A stretch of DNA of 64,000 bases, taken from assembly GCA_016219985.1 (NCBI GenBank), contig JACRJO010000022.1, forward strand, positions 1 to 64,000. Reading direction: 5' to 3'. A program made the translations under genes and the position numbers. Shown here in pieces: positions 1-8,588 of the stretch. This DNA is from Sphingobacteriales bacterium. GTDB taxonomy: Bacteria > Bacteroidota > Bacteroidia > Chitinophagales > Chitinophagaceae. The notes below the pieces were generated by a model, which made no database searches, was not told where the DNA came from, and was given only the letters and a program-made list of their open reading frames with translations. How positions within the stretch are numbered: the first letter of the stretch is position 1; every line of letters starts with the position of its first letter.

Positions 1-1980
1 ATTCGCCGCATTGGGGGCCAGCAGGTTGATTTCAAGATCTCCCACCCAGGTATGATTAATATTCACTTTCACACTCATGTCGGTAATCACAGAACCAGCC
101 GGGATACCACTTACGGTAAGTGCACTCCATACCCCACTTGGCGTACCGTCCGGAATAGAAAGCGGCAGACCGGATGAGGGAGTGAATGTTACGGTAGTCG
201 GCGCTGACACGGTATTGGTCAGTGACAATTGCTGAACACTGCCTGCGCAAATAGTGGCAGATGACGGGTTCACCACCGGCTGTATCGGGTTCACCGTTAA
301 AGTGGCCGGTTGTGAAAAATCTATTGCGGAGCAACCGCCGGTCACCTGTGCCCTGTACTGGTAGCCGCTATAAGTTGCCGAAACATTGGTAAGTGTCAGT
401 GTAGAAGTGGTAGCACCGGAGTAGATGCCACCGTTTGCCACAACCTGCCAGGGAGAAGAAGCATTGACCCTGTACTGCCAGTTATAAGCCGGCAATGTCC
501 CAGCCGTAGCAACCGTAAAAGTTGCATCTGCCCCGCAGATAATGGAAGAACTGGAAGGGCTGCTGGTAATCGTTACCGGTACACAGGGGGCGATGGTCAC
601 ATTATAATCTTCTGTTTCACCAAAAGTCACGCCGGTACAGGCCTGGCCAGAAGTCCAGGCTGTATTGAAACGTACCCTTACCCGCATCCGGGTAGTTCCG
701 TTCAGGGCATTGGCAGGTATCGCGATGGTACGTGTAATCACCCCGCCGTTACCTGCATTGTTCCCCAGGTTGGTAAACTCGGAGGCTTCAAACTGGCCGT
801 TTTGGTTATAATCAAGCCATACAGCGACCTGCTCGGGCCATACGGTAGGTACATTTACGGTGATCGGGTTACCGGCGCCAGCATATACCGTTGGTGCAGC
901 AACAGAAGAGGTATAATTGGAATACCCGGCAGGAGGACCAACGCTGCAGGCTGATGCGTTATCCAGGGTGCTGATCCGTACCCGGGTGATCACATCATTA
1001 TCGGTACAATCGGATGCTCCCGGTAAACAATAACAGGCTGTAGGTGATGCCATTGTTACCTGTAGCGTTGTGGAAGTGCCGATATTAGCACCGCAGTTCA
1101 CATTACAATGGTAATAGGTAGCCACATTCTGGTTGATGGTCAGTGTGGCGTTGGTAGCACCTGCAATATTGGTCCAGGTGGTACCATCCGGGGAAGACTG
1201 CCATTGGTAGTTCACTCCGGCCCCGGGATTCGCCAGGGACAGGGTGAAATTGGTACCAGGACAAACCGGGTTGGCCGTGCTGTTGGTAGCACCGGGAGCC
1301 GGTGTACCTGTACAAGCCGCCGTGGACGTATATTTTGCTTCATCAATACCAATATAATCCGAGTTTGCACCGGCGGGACCGCCATTGGTCACAAAATAAC
1401 GGAAGGCCAGCCGGCCGGATGTAGGTGTTGGTACCCCTGAAATAGTCACGGTATACTGGGTCCATGCATTAGGGTAACCGGACGTTGATAAAGTGGGATT
1501 GACATCGAGTAACAGTGTCGTAAAATCGCCAACGGAGGTTTCATTGGCGCCCGCGTTAGTGCTCGCTCCGTTTAAACTCATTCTAACCTGTAAACGGTCA
1601 GGAAAAGCCGGGGCAGATACTGTCCGGGTATAGAATGTGAACACATCACCATCTTTAATAGTGATGTTGGGAGTAAACAGCCAGTTGCTGATCGTTCCGG
1701 CACCTGAGGTATTATTAAAATTAGCACCAATATATGCAGTCGCAGCACCGGCTTGTGAAGGAAATACAGTTGTATTCCCCTGGAACCACCCGGTACTGCC
1801 AACAGGGTTACTAAGATTCTGGGAAGCCCATCCCGCAGGGAGGGGGGATACCGTGGCAAAGTCTTCGTTAAACAATACCTGCGCTTTTGACGTCACTGAT
1901 AAGCTGAGCAGCAGGAAGAACGTCAGCAGACTCCGGAAACACAGTGCGGTAATTTTTTGGGGGGTAAAAAATGATTGCAT
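1..1980 (-). CDS. Large secreted multidomain protein (choice-of-anchor J, Ig-like, GEVED, P domain), 3' end beyond window
   Basis: The frame is open from the ATG at 1980 to the left edge (660 codons, no stop), so the gene is partial. Residues 1-35 form a Sec signal peptide ending near SKAQ. Next comes a choice-of-anchor J/cleaved-adhesin-like domain (FNEDFATVSPLPAGW, then a GWF motif and SNWLFTP), Ig-like domains with paired cysteines, and a GEVED-type domain recognised by VAVWLDYNQNGQFEASEF at about positions 770-850. At the very edge is a proprotein-convertase P domain (INHTWVGDLEINLLAP). This domain set is typical of long Bacteroidota surface or secreted proteins that end in a T9SS sorting domain; that end is not visible here. 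It has no operon partner in the window, because the DUF3276 gene upstream is closed by its own terminator. The domain calls rest on motif recognition; the substrate or ligand is unknown. Confidence 0.85.
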   Translation of the reverse strand, partial: MQSFFTPQKITALCFRSLLTFFLLLSLSVTSKAQVLFNEDFATVSPLPAGWASQNLSNPVGSTGWFQGNTTVFPSQAGAATAYIGANFNNTSGAGTISNWLFTPNITIKDGDVFTFYTRTVSAPAFPDRLQVRMSLNGASTNAGANETSVGDFTTLLLDVNPTLSTSGYPNAWTQYTVTISGVPTPTSGRLAFRYFVTNGGPAGANSDYIGIDEAKYTSTAACTGTPAPGATNSTANPVCPGTNFTLSLANPGAGVNYQWQSSPDGTTWTNIAGATNATLTINQNVATYYHCNVNCGANIGTSTTLQVTMASPTACYCLPGASDCTDNDVITRVRISTLDNASACSVGPPAGYSNYTSSVAAPTVYAGAGNPITVNVPTVWPEQVAVWLDYNQNGQFEASEFTNLGNNAGNGGVITRTIAIPANALNGTTRMRVRVRFNTAWTSGQACTGVTFGETEDYNVTIAPCVPVTITSSPSSSSIICGADATFTVATAGTLPAYNWQYRVNASSPWQVVANGGIYSGATTSTLTLTNVSATYSGYQYRAQVTGGCSAIDFSQPATLTVNPIQPVVNPSSATICAGSVQQLSLTNTVSAPTTVTFTPSSGLPLSIPDGTPSGVWSALTVSGIPAGSVITDMSVKVNINHTWVGDLEINLLAPNAAN

Positions 1981-2101
1981 AGTCCTGGTTTTAAAGATGT
2001 GAATAGGAAAGAATCCTTTGAAAGCAGTCAACTAAAGGTAGGAAATTAATAAATGCACGAATTAATTCTGCAAAAAATCAAGGCCGTCCAGCCCATATAA
2101 T

Positions 2102-2135
2102 AAAAAAAGTACCTGCATTGAATGACAGGTACTTT
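2102..2135 (-). terminator. Rho-independent terminator of the DUF3276 gene
   Basis: A perfect 10-bp stem (2106-2115 with 2126-2135) and 10-nt loop are followed, in minus-strand sense, by a run of T residues (2108-2102). It lies about 20 bp after the stop codon at 2156. Confidence 0.75.
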
Positions 2136-2155
2136 CCTAACAGGCAGAATATATT

Positions 2156-2590
2156 TTACCATTTATCGACTTCCTCTGTGGTCGTCCCGGAGGTATCATC
2201 GGGTTCTGCAACCGGCGCCGGGCTTATTTCGGTTCCGGCCTCCGCAACAGGAACGGGCTCCCGGGCCACCCCTTCTGAGCCATTCTGGTATTCTTCCGAT
2301 TCTTCATGATTGAAAGCGTCAAAATCAAAGTCAGGCATCAGTTCAGTTTTCACATAATCCACCGCTTCTCCGAGCGCTTTGATAAACTTATTAAAATCTT
2401 CCTTATACAGGAATACTTTGTGACGGTCATACCCGTTGTCATCAAACCTTTTACGACTTTCGGTAATGGTGAGATAATAATCAGTCCCGCGGGTAGCTCT
2501 TACATCAAAAAAATAAGTCCTTCTTTTACCAGCACGAATCCGTTTGCTGTAGATGCTCTCCATTTTCTTGTCATTGTTCTCGTACGCCAC
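2156..2590 (-). CDS. DUF3276 family PUR-alpha-like nucleic-acid-binding protein
   Basis: A 144-residue protein with the conserved Bacteroidota DUF3276 core: residues 10-75 contain SKRIRAGKRRTYFFDVR, YYLTITESRKRF and HKVFLYKEDFNKF. The family has a PUR-alpha fold and binds single-stranded DNA or RNA; it is nearly universal in Bacteroidota. The last 50 residues are acidic, rich in Pro, Glu and Thr, and probably disordered. The start is GTG (VAYENNDKKMES); no ATG precedes the conserved region. It sits alone between a consensus promoter (2638-2668) and a terminator (2102-2135), so it is monocistronic. The family is certain; the cellular target is not. Confidence 0.9.
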   Translation of the reverse strand: MAYENNDKKMESIYSKRIRAGKRRTYFFDVRATRGTDYYLTITESRKRFDDNGYDRHKVFLYKEDFNKFIKALGEAVDYVKTELMPDFDFDAFNHEESEEYQNGSEGVAREPVPVAEAGTEISPAPVAEPDDTSGTTTEEVDKW

Positions 2591-2637
2591 TGTATAAGTT
2601 TTTAGCAGTTAATGAATTACTTTGATTTTGGCCGCTA

Positions 2638-2668
2638 CAAATATAGAGATGTTTTCGAAACGGCCAAA
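2638..2668 (-). promoter_or_regulatory. Consensus Bacteroidota promoter for the DUF3276 gene
   Basis: Minus-strand TTTG (-33, 2668-2665), a 19-bp spacer, then TATATTTG (-7, 2645-2638), matching TTTG-N19-TAnnTTTG exactly. It lies 48 bp before the GTG start. The -33 box sits inside a short inverted repeat CGGCC/GGCCG (2661-2675), a possible operator. Confidence 0.75.
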
Positions 2669-2729
2669 CCGGCCGAAAACTTTGTTTTGGCTCGTCCGGC
2701 CCTGCCAGCGGGGTTTGCCGGGCCTTCAT

Positions 2730-4574
2730 TCAGCTTTTTCCCGGCTGCTGAAGGCTGTCCTGCTGCTGTTTCAGGTATAACGAAGCATAATAGCCCTTTG
2801 CCGCCATAAGCTGGTCATGTGTCCCGGATTCAACGATTTTCCCGTCTTCTAACACCAGTACCCGGTCAAAATTAAACAGGGAAAAGATCCGGTGCGTGAT
2901 AATAATGGCCGTTTTATCCTGCAGGTATTCATTTAACCCGCTGATAATGGACTTCTCTGTACTGGCATCCACCGCGCTCAGGCAATCGTCAAATACCACG
3001 ATTTCCGGTTCCCTGACCAATGCCCTGGCAATGGAGATCCGTTGCTTCTGTCCCCCGCTTAAGGTCACCCCCCTCTCCCCGATCATCGTATCGTACTGTG
3101 CCGAAAACCCGGCTATTTCCTTATCCACGCTCGCTCTCCGGGCCGCTTCCGACACCTTTTCGCGGGTAAATTCCTTCAGCCCAAAGCCAATATTATTCTC
3201 CACCGTGTCGCTGAAAAGGAATACATCCTGGGGAACATAACTGATCTGTTCCCGGAAACTTTTCAGGTCGTATTGACGTATATCGGTCCCGTCCATTTCA
3301 ATTTTCCCGCTGCTCACATCCATCATCCTTAGAAGCAGTTGGGCCAGTGTGGTTTTCCCGCTGCCGGTCCGGCCCACAATGGCCAGTCTTTCACCGGGGC
3401 GGATCTCCAGGTTAAAATCACGTATGGCATGGATGCCGGTATTGGGGTAAATGAAGTTCACCCCCTCAAAACGAATCTGCCCTCCCAGCGGCTGCATCAC
3501 TGCTCCCGGTACATTTTGAATGGAGGGCCGGGTCTCGAGGAATTCGTTGATCCTTTTTTGGGAAGCTGCCGCCCGCTGGATCATACTGGCCGTAAGCCCG
3601 ATAGCGCTTACCGGGAAAGTGAGCATGTTAATGTACATCACAAACTCCACGATGGTATTGATCCCCACCCCGTGCCCGCCCCGGATATAGTAAAGTCCGC
3701 CGATCATAATGGTCAGCAGGGTGCTCAGCCCGATCAGCAGGGTAATCGAGGGAAAATACACGGCTTCCACTTTTACCAGCCCGAGGACATTCTTTTTAAA
3801 TTCTTCAGCGTTGCGGGTAAAGAAGCCCAGCATAGCTTTTTCCTGGACAAAGGACTTGATCACCCGGATACCGGAATAGGTTTCCTGGGCATTAGTGGTG
3901 AGGGTGGAGAGGGATTCCTGTATTTTTTCACTTTTCCGGTGAATCGTATTATTAATAAGGTAGATGGTCACGGCCAGTATGGGCAGGGGGGCCAGCACAT
4001 AGAGGGTCAGTTCGTGATCCCTTTTCAGCATAAAAAAAACGCTCAGGGAGATGACCGAAACCAGGTTGGCCAGGTACATGATTGCGGGGCCGGTAAACAT
4101 CCTGACCCGGCTTACGTCTTCCGCGATCCGGTTCATCAGGTCACCGGTGCTCTGTGTTTTATAAAAAGCCATATCCAGTTTCTGGTAATGGCTGAAGACT
4201 TCATTTTTCTGCTCATATTCAATATACCGGCTCATGACAATGATTGTCTGCCGCATCAGGAAGAGAAAAAAGCCTCTCAGCAGTGCGAGGAACAGGATGG
4301 TTATACCACAGAGAGCCACTACTTTACCGATCGTATAGCCCGGGCGATCCACCGTGGTGATGAATTTATCCACGAGGACATCATAATCCGGTTGTTTATC
4401 CGGGGCCTTATAGCCCGGCAGGTGGAGGGAACGCTGAACAAAATCGATCACAAAGCCGGTTACCTGGGGTGACAAGACGTTGAAATAGTTGGACAAAAAG
4501 ACAAATAAAATACCCCCGCCGAGGCGAAGCCGGTATTTCCAAAAATATTTATTCAGCGCCCTGAGTTGCTTCAC
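2730..4574 (-). CDS. ABC exporter, fused permease and ATPase (MsbA/multidrug type)
   Basis: A 614-residue half-transporter. The N-terminal two thirds hold the six-helix exporter membrane domain; the C-terminal third is the nucleotide-binding domain with Walker A GRTGSGKT, signature LSGGQKQRISIARAL, D-loop SAVD and the switch His in IIITHR. The Walker B end reads VVFDDCLSAVD, so the usual catalytic Glu is Asp, as in the degenerate site of heterodimeric exporters; no partner half lies nearby. I use the GTG at 4574 (VKQLRALNKYF) because the reading frame upstream is not conserved-looking and a -7-like TAATTTTG (4599-4592) sits just before it. An in-frame ATG at 4652 would add 26 residues and abut the divergent tRNA-Ser. 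Substrate is unknown: lipid or drug export is the usual role. Confidence 0.9.
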   Translation of the reverse strand: MKQLRALNKYFWKYRLRLGGGILFVFLSNYFNVLSPQVTGFVIDFVQRSLHLPGYKAPDKQPDYDVLVDKFITTVDRPGYTIGKVVALCGITILFLALLRGFFLFLMRQTIIVMSRYIEYEQKNEVFSHYQKLDMAFYKTQSTGDLMNRIAEDVSRVRMFTGPAIMYLANLVSVISLSVFFMLKRDHELTLYVLAPLPILAVTIYLINNTIHRKSEKIQESLSTLTTNAQETYSGIRVIKSFVQEKAMLGFFTRNAEEFKKNVLGLVKVEAVYFPSITLLIGLSTLLTIMIGGLYYIRGGHGVGINTIVEFVMYINMLTFPVSAIGLTASMIQRAAASQKRINEFLETRPSIQNVPGAVMQPLGGQIRFEGVNFIYPNTGIHAIRDFNLEIRPGERLAIVGRTGSGKTTLAQLLLRMMDVSSGKIEMDGTDIRQYDLKSFREQISYVPQDVFLFSDTVENNIGFGLKEFTREKVSEAARRASVDKEIAGFSAQYDTMIGERGVTLSGGQKQRISIARALVREPEIVVFDDCLSAVDASTEKSIISGLNEYLQDKTAIIITHRIFSLFNFDRVLVLEDGKIVESGTHDQLMAAKGYYASLYLKQQQDSLQQPGKS

Positions 4575-4591
4575 CCGATAATGATTTGAAA

Positions 4592-4599
4592 CAAAATTA
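4592..4599 (-). promoter_or_regulatory. Candidate -7 element of the ABC exporter gene
   Basis: Minus-strand TAATTTTG fits TAnnTTTG and lies 17 bp before the proposed GTG start at 4574. No clear -33 TTTG was found. Confidence 0.4.
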
Positions 4600-4654
4600 C
4601 TTGAATACCGATAATTTTTTGGAAGATAAAGCCCCAGCCATTTATTTTGCACCC

Positions 4655-4739
4655 GGAGAGATGGCAGAGCGGTCTAATGCGGCGGTCTTGAAAACCGTTG
4701 ACTGTAACAGGTCCGGGGGTTCGAATCCCTCTCTCTCCG
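4655..4739 (+). tRNA. tRNA-Ser(UGA)
   Basis: The 7-bp acceptor stem GGAGAGA (4655-4661) pairs with TCTCTCC (4732-4738), discriminator G at 4739. The anticodon arm has anticodon TGA at 4689-4691; a long variable arm and a GGTTCGAATCC T arm complete a class II tRNA. CCA is not encoded. Confidence 0.95.
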
Positions 4740-4740
4740 C

Positions 4741-4864
4741 AACCCAAAACACAATTGCCCCCGATGGGGCAATTTTCATTTAGGCGGCGTGGCAGGTTTA
4801 CTTGCCAAAGCTGAATAAATGAAAATTGCAAAGGCGCGGAGCGCCGGCAATTGTGTTTTGGGTT
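4741..4864. repeat. Nested inverted repeat downstream of tRNA-Ser, including its terminator
   Basis: An 18-bp perfect outer inverted repeat (4741-4758 with 4847-4864) encloses a 14-bp perfect inner one (4769-4782 with 4816-4829), with a smaller hairpin GGCAGGTTTACTTGCC at the centre. The alternative small hairpin 4753-4774 followed by TTTT would serve as the tRNA terminator. No gene is seen in the 4740-5124 gap. Confidence 0.75.
4753..4777 (+). terminator. Candidate terminator of tRNA-Ser
   Basis: A 9-bp stem (4753-4761 with 4766-4774), four-base loop and a short T run begin 14 bp after the tRNA. Confidence 0.5.
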
Positions 4865-4972
4865 GATCCCTCATCCGGGATCACCGCAGGTAATCCCCTC
4901 CCGGCAACCTGAACCATAAGCGGCAATATTGTCTTTGCGGGCAAAGGATTTTCCCGCAAAGCTTAATGTAAA

Positions 4973-5009
4973 AAAGAAGGCCCCGGTCATTCAGACCAGG
5001 GCCTTCTTT
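4973..5009 (-). terminator. Terminator at the end of the eight-gene secreted-protein operon
   Basis: An 11-bp stem (4973-4983 with 4999-5009) extended by GGTC/GACC, with a T run on the minus-strand side. It lies about 115 bp after the metallopeptidase stop codon at 5125, and is the first strong terminator below the operon. Confidence 0.7.
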
Positions 5010-5124
5010 CACATTGTATGTGGGTCATTCCCCGTAATTACATTGAGTGATCTATACATACTCATTTCCGATCACCCTGTGAAACATCGCACTCCTTCAA
5101 CCAATGCGATTGAGTGGTCAACGT

Positions 5125-6552
5125 CTAAAGAATATTCGCAGGCTGCTTGCAGTAATTAATAATACTCTGTAAAGCCTGGTCGAACCGGATCGGGTCTGCA
5201 TTGATATCTGCCTGCACCAGGGCCCTGATAGCCGCCCTCCGGGTAAAATACTCGGCAAAGGCCCGCGGGTCCCTGTCGGCATAGTTCCTCCTGTAATCTG
5301 CCTGGAATTCGTCATCCGTCATACCAAAATGGGTCACTAAATCCAATACCGCAAACGGGAATAAGCTGGAAATGCGGCTGGCATCGGCTCTTCCCGCCGC
5401 ACTATTATTATATTCTTCCATCTTTAAGGCGATCCTGTTACAGGCATAGCTTAAAAACCGTTTTCTCCGTTCCGGCGACATGGCGGTTGATGTGTACCGT
5501 ATCATCGACAAAGCCGTGTCCTTATTCTGGTAACTCTGGTTCCTGAAAATGGAGAAAAAGGCAGTTGAGGTGCTCTCTGCGAAGAGTAAATAAAAGCCGG
5601 GAACATCCTTCCATTTGTACGCAAATATCGTAATGTCGCCGCCGCCCTCATATTGTTGCGCATGACCTTCCCCATCCGTAAGCGTGGTGCGCCTGCGGTC
5701 GGCAACCGTATATAATTCCCTGGCTCCTGCCAGTACAGACCGGCCTTCCACAAAATACCGGTACCCGGTGCTGGTAAATTCTGTCATTAGTTTTTGAAGG
5801 GCGCTGTCATTCATGATAAATCCATAAAAAGTGGCCAGTCCTTCATTTAAGGCACCTTCCTGGTCTCCCAATAATTCGGATATACTGAAATAGTGCATGC
5901 CATCGGCTCCATAAGTGATGGCATTGCCGCTGACAGCCCCCCATTTTGACCAGGGGCCTGTAAACTGCGTGTGTGAGGTTTCATGCAATACCACTTCATC
6001 CACCGCACGCATCCCTCCTGTTCTGCGGGACTGATCCGTTTCCAGCTGGTGCTCTCCGAACATGACCCACCCGTCGAATCTCCGTCCGTCCGGGTAAGGT
6101 CCGTTATTCGCAGCAGGCCAGACATATTTCCGGCCATGATCTGTGTATTTCATAAATATCTGGCTGGTATCTGCGGGGGACGAGGAAAGACCCGTCCTGT
6201 CATCAGCCAGCCAGTACTCCACCCGGACAACACTGCCCGCGGAATTCCGCAGCACGAGATTTACATTATTCCGTAAGGTTGTGCCCGCCTGTAACTGGTT
6301 ATATACATACAGGATTTTAGGCGGCGCCTGGCTTCTGAAAGTGGCGACATTTGCCGCTGTAATTTCCGTTCTTGCATAGCCCATCGGGCAGTACAGGGAA
6401 TCCATGGTTGCCGAAAAACCGGCCGAAATGGTTGCGCGGGGCGCCACAAAATAAAATACCACTGTTTGGGCCGATACGCTGAAGGACAACCCTGAGAGCA
6501 GAATGATCGCCAAAGGGGATCCCGCGAATATCTTTTTTATTAGCTTTCTCAT
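5125..6552 (-). CDS. Secreted HExxH metallopeptidase-like protein (last gene of operon)
   Basis: 475 residues with a Sec signal peptide (MRKLIKKIFAGSPLAIIL to SVSA|Q). The putative zinc site is HETSH at residues 190-194; an Asn-Glu-Gly-Leu-Ala-Thr motif supplies a likely third ligand, E237, a gluzincin-like arrangement with an unusually long gap. I do not recognise a named peptidase family. The start at 6552 puts it 19 bp after the stop of the preceding paralogue gene (6572), so it is the last cistron of the operon that begins at 18548. In that context it could process the exported paralogues, but this is inference. Reading the HETSH as structural rather than catalytic remains possible. Confidence 0.7.
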   Translation of the reverse strand: MRKLIKKIFAGSPLAIILLSGLSFSVSAQTVVFYFVAPRATISAGFSATMDSLYCPMGYARTEITAANVATFRSQAPPKILYVYNQLQAGTTLRNNVNLVLRNSAGSVVRVEYWLADDRTGLSSSPADTSQIFMKYTDHGRKYVWPAANNGPYPDGRRFDGWVMFGEHQLETDQSRRTGGMRAVDEVVLHETSHTQFTGPWSKWGAVSGNAITYGADGMHYFSISELLGDQEGALNEGLATFYGFIMNDSALQKLMTEFTSTGYRYFVEGRSVLAGARELYTVADRRRTTLTDGEGHAQQYEGGGDITIFAYKWKDVPGFYLLFAESTSTAFFSIFRNQSYQNKDTALSMIRYTSTAMSPERRKRFLSYACNRIALKMEEYNNSAAGRADASRISSLFPFAVLDLVTHFGMTDDEFQADYRRNYADRDPRAFAEYFTRRAAIRALVQADINADPIRFDQALQSIINYCKQPANIL

Positions 6553-6571
6553 TGTTGGAGAGTTAAGGTTT

Positions 6572-8548
6572 TTAATTAGTGATCTGGTCCGCAAAAACGA
6601 TCGCATCATTGCTCTTTACCCGGCCGGAACTTTTGGTCTGGTTATTATTCATGCGCCAGGTTACTTCGTACTCGTAATCATAACTTTCCCCCGGGAGCAT
6701 AAATTCAACCTTCTCTGACAGCTGGCCCTTGGCAGGATTCAACGTGACCTGCTTTTGCTGCTCTGCATCGCCCAGCTTGTAAAACACTTTTACCGTTACC
6801 AGTCGTACCCCCGCATTCGCCAGGGTTGCTTGGTCGGCCTGGAACTCCACGCTCCTGCGCTGATAAGGCGGGGTAAGGTCGATGGCCCCGCTCGTTGATT
6901 TTTGCAAAGGCACTTTCACTGTTCTCCCCCCGAAAAAACTCCATTCGGCCTCATACTCGTAATCCATCCACTTTTTGCGGTCGTTATCCTGTTTCCAGCC
7001 ATATACCATTTTAAAATTGTTGCCTTCCTTATTGAAGTTATTCCGGTCAATCCTGATCTCCTGGTTGGTAATATCCCCGCCCTGATGGGTTTTCTTTAAA
7101 CGGAGATTGACAAAATTGATATACTGGCCAAAATCCTGGGCATTCATGCCATCAATAAAGGCGGTTAATTCCCTTTGTATGTACAGCGGGTCATCCAGGT
7201 TTACCTGGCGGAATACGGTATTATCATTCCGGAACCCCGTGAGGTCGCCAATGTTTTCGTCAAACCGCATGGAAATATTATCCGCCGTGGATTTATTCAG
7301 GTCAATTCTGAAAATCCCCTGCTGATGAATACGTTTCATCTCGAAAGTAGCCACTACCGCAAAACTGGGCATCGAGACATCCTGGATATTTGCGCCTGTG
7401 TTTGCGCTATTGGCACCGCGCGTACTGCTTGAAGGAGGAGTTACGCCTGCACTCCTTGCTCCTACCGACGGCCGGTCTTCAGGGGTAGCCGACCCGGCAA
7501 CCCGGCTGTCGGGGATAGCGCCCCGGCCCCTGCTTGTATCCCTTGGCGCCAGATTTCGCTGTCTTTCGTCTTCTGCCGCTCTTCTCCTGTCATTTTCCAG
7601 GTTAATGGCTCTTGCCTCGGCCCTGCTGTCCCTTAACATCGTCGTAGCCCTGTCCAGCACGCTGGTGCTGTTCCCGCCTGTAATTCCCCCTAACTCATTC
7701 AGGCCAAGATTACCCGTGCCATTCATCGGGGAAAACATCATATCCGAAATTTTATTATAAGCCGTTGCAATCATGGCTTCCATCTTTTCATCCTCCCCGA
7801 TCTGTGTCACTTTGATGGCACCGCTTCGTACGAGGTCATCAAATGTCCCCTTGATTTCAGCAGCCAGGAAAGTAGTAGCCAACCCCACATTAAACGCTTT
7901 GTGGTCATATATCTGGTCGAAATTGGCTTCAATCACTGCTTTCTTCGGAGAACGGTACCCGGCTACTTCCATTTCAAAGGTAAAACTGATATCCGGCGCA
8001 ACCGTATTGAAGGATTCCCATAATATTTTTGCACCCTGTTTGGTCAGCTGGATCGATACCGCAGCTTTCTGCCCGTCCAGCACAGGGGCATTGCCCAATC
8101 CCACCACCTGCTTGCTCAATCCTCCCTGCGGGTCTTTAAAGGAAGAAACGATTCCGAACTTCCCGGATTTATACACAACAGGGCCCAGCAGCTGCGCATT
8201 GGGTCTTAACCGCTGCAATTCCCGCTGCGCTTCCCGTATCTGGTCCTGGGTGACTTCAAGGCTCACTACCGCATGCACAATCCCACCGCCTTCCGCTTCT
8301 GTACCGGGCTGGTCAGCGCCGGACAGTTTATTTTCTGCATACCGCAGGAATGAAAACTGCGGCTTACCATCGGGCCCCTTGGCCAGGTGCGGCTTATCCG
8401 ATATAAAATAATACTGGTTCTCGTTCCCGATATCCGGGAAACAGGTTAGTTCACCTGCCTTTACCGGGCGGTCCAGGTTAATGGGCTGTGCAAAAGACGG
8501 CAGGGCCGCTCCTATTGCCAGCATCATACAAAAGAATATTTTTTTCAT
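6572..8548 (-). CDS. Secreted protein of unrecognised family, paralogue 1
   Basis: 658 residues with a signal peptide (MKKIFFCMMLAIGAALPSFA). Family hallmarks: DGKPQFSFLRY near residue 65, GGGIVHAVV, LLGPVVYKSGKFGIVSS, NAPVLDGQKAAVSI, AKILWESF, AAEIKGTFDDLVRSGAIKV, then an Arg/Ser/Pro-rich low-complexity stretch (about residues 320-400), and a C-terminal half with DDPLYIQRELTAFIDG and a final beta-rich segment. The same marks recur in the genes at 8589, 11273 and 13051, so these are tandem duplicates. I do not know the family; the C-terminal repeats of Trp/Tyr-rich strands suggest beta-sandwich domains. The ATG at 8548 is chosen because the signal peptide begins there and the previous gene stops at 8589. 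A role in a periplasmic or surface assembly is inference. Confidence 0.8.
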   Translation of the reverse strand: MKKIFFCMMLAIGAALPSFAQPINLDRPVKAGELTCFPDIGNENQYYFISDKPHLAKGPDGKPQFSFLRYAENKLSGADQPGTEAEGGGIVHAVVSLEVTQDQIREAQRELQRLRPNAQLLGPVVYKSGKFGIVSSFKDPQGGLSKQVVGLGNAPVLDGQKAAVSIQLTKQGAKILWESFNTVAPDISFTFEMEVAGYRSPKKAVIEANFDQIYDHKAFNVGLATTFLAAEIKGTFDDLVRSGAIKVTQIGEDEKMEAMIATAYNKISDMMFSPMNGTGNLGLNELGGITGGNSTSVLDRATTMLRDSRAEARAINLENDRRRAAEDERQRNLAPRDTSRGRGAIPDSRVAGSATPEDRPSVGARSAGVTPPSSSTRGANSANTGANIQDVSMPSFAVVATFEMKRIHQQGIFRIDLNKSTADNISMRFDENIGDLTGFRNDNTVFRQVNLDDPLYIQRELTAFIDGMNAQDFGQYINFVNLRLKKTHQGGDITNQEIRIDRNNFNKEGNNFKMVYGWKQDNDRKKWMDYEYEAEWSFFGGRTVKVPLQKSTSGAIDLTPPYQRRSVEFQADQATLANAGVRLVTVKVFYKLGDAEQQKQVTLNPAKGQLSEKVEFMLPGESYDYEYEVTWRMNNNQTKSSGRVKSNDAIVFADQITN

Positions 8549-8588
8549 ACTTTCATTTTGATTGAATAAAGGGATTGATTCGCTGTCA

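Noticed and set aside
3339..4472. Long plus-strand open frame antisense to the ABC exporter
   Set aside because: It is the shadow of the exporter gene; its composition is rich in Gly, His and Gln, as expected from reading high-GC coding DNA backwards.
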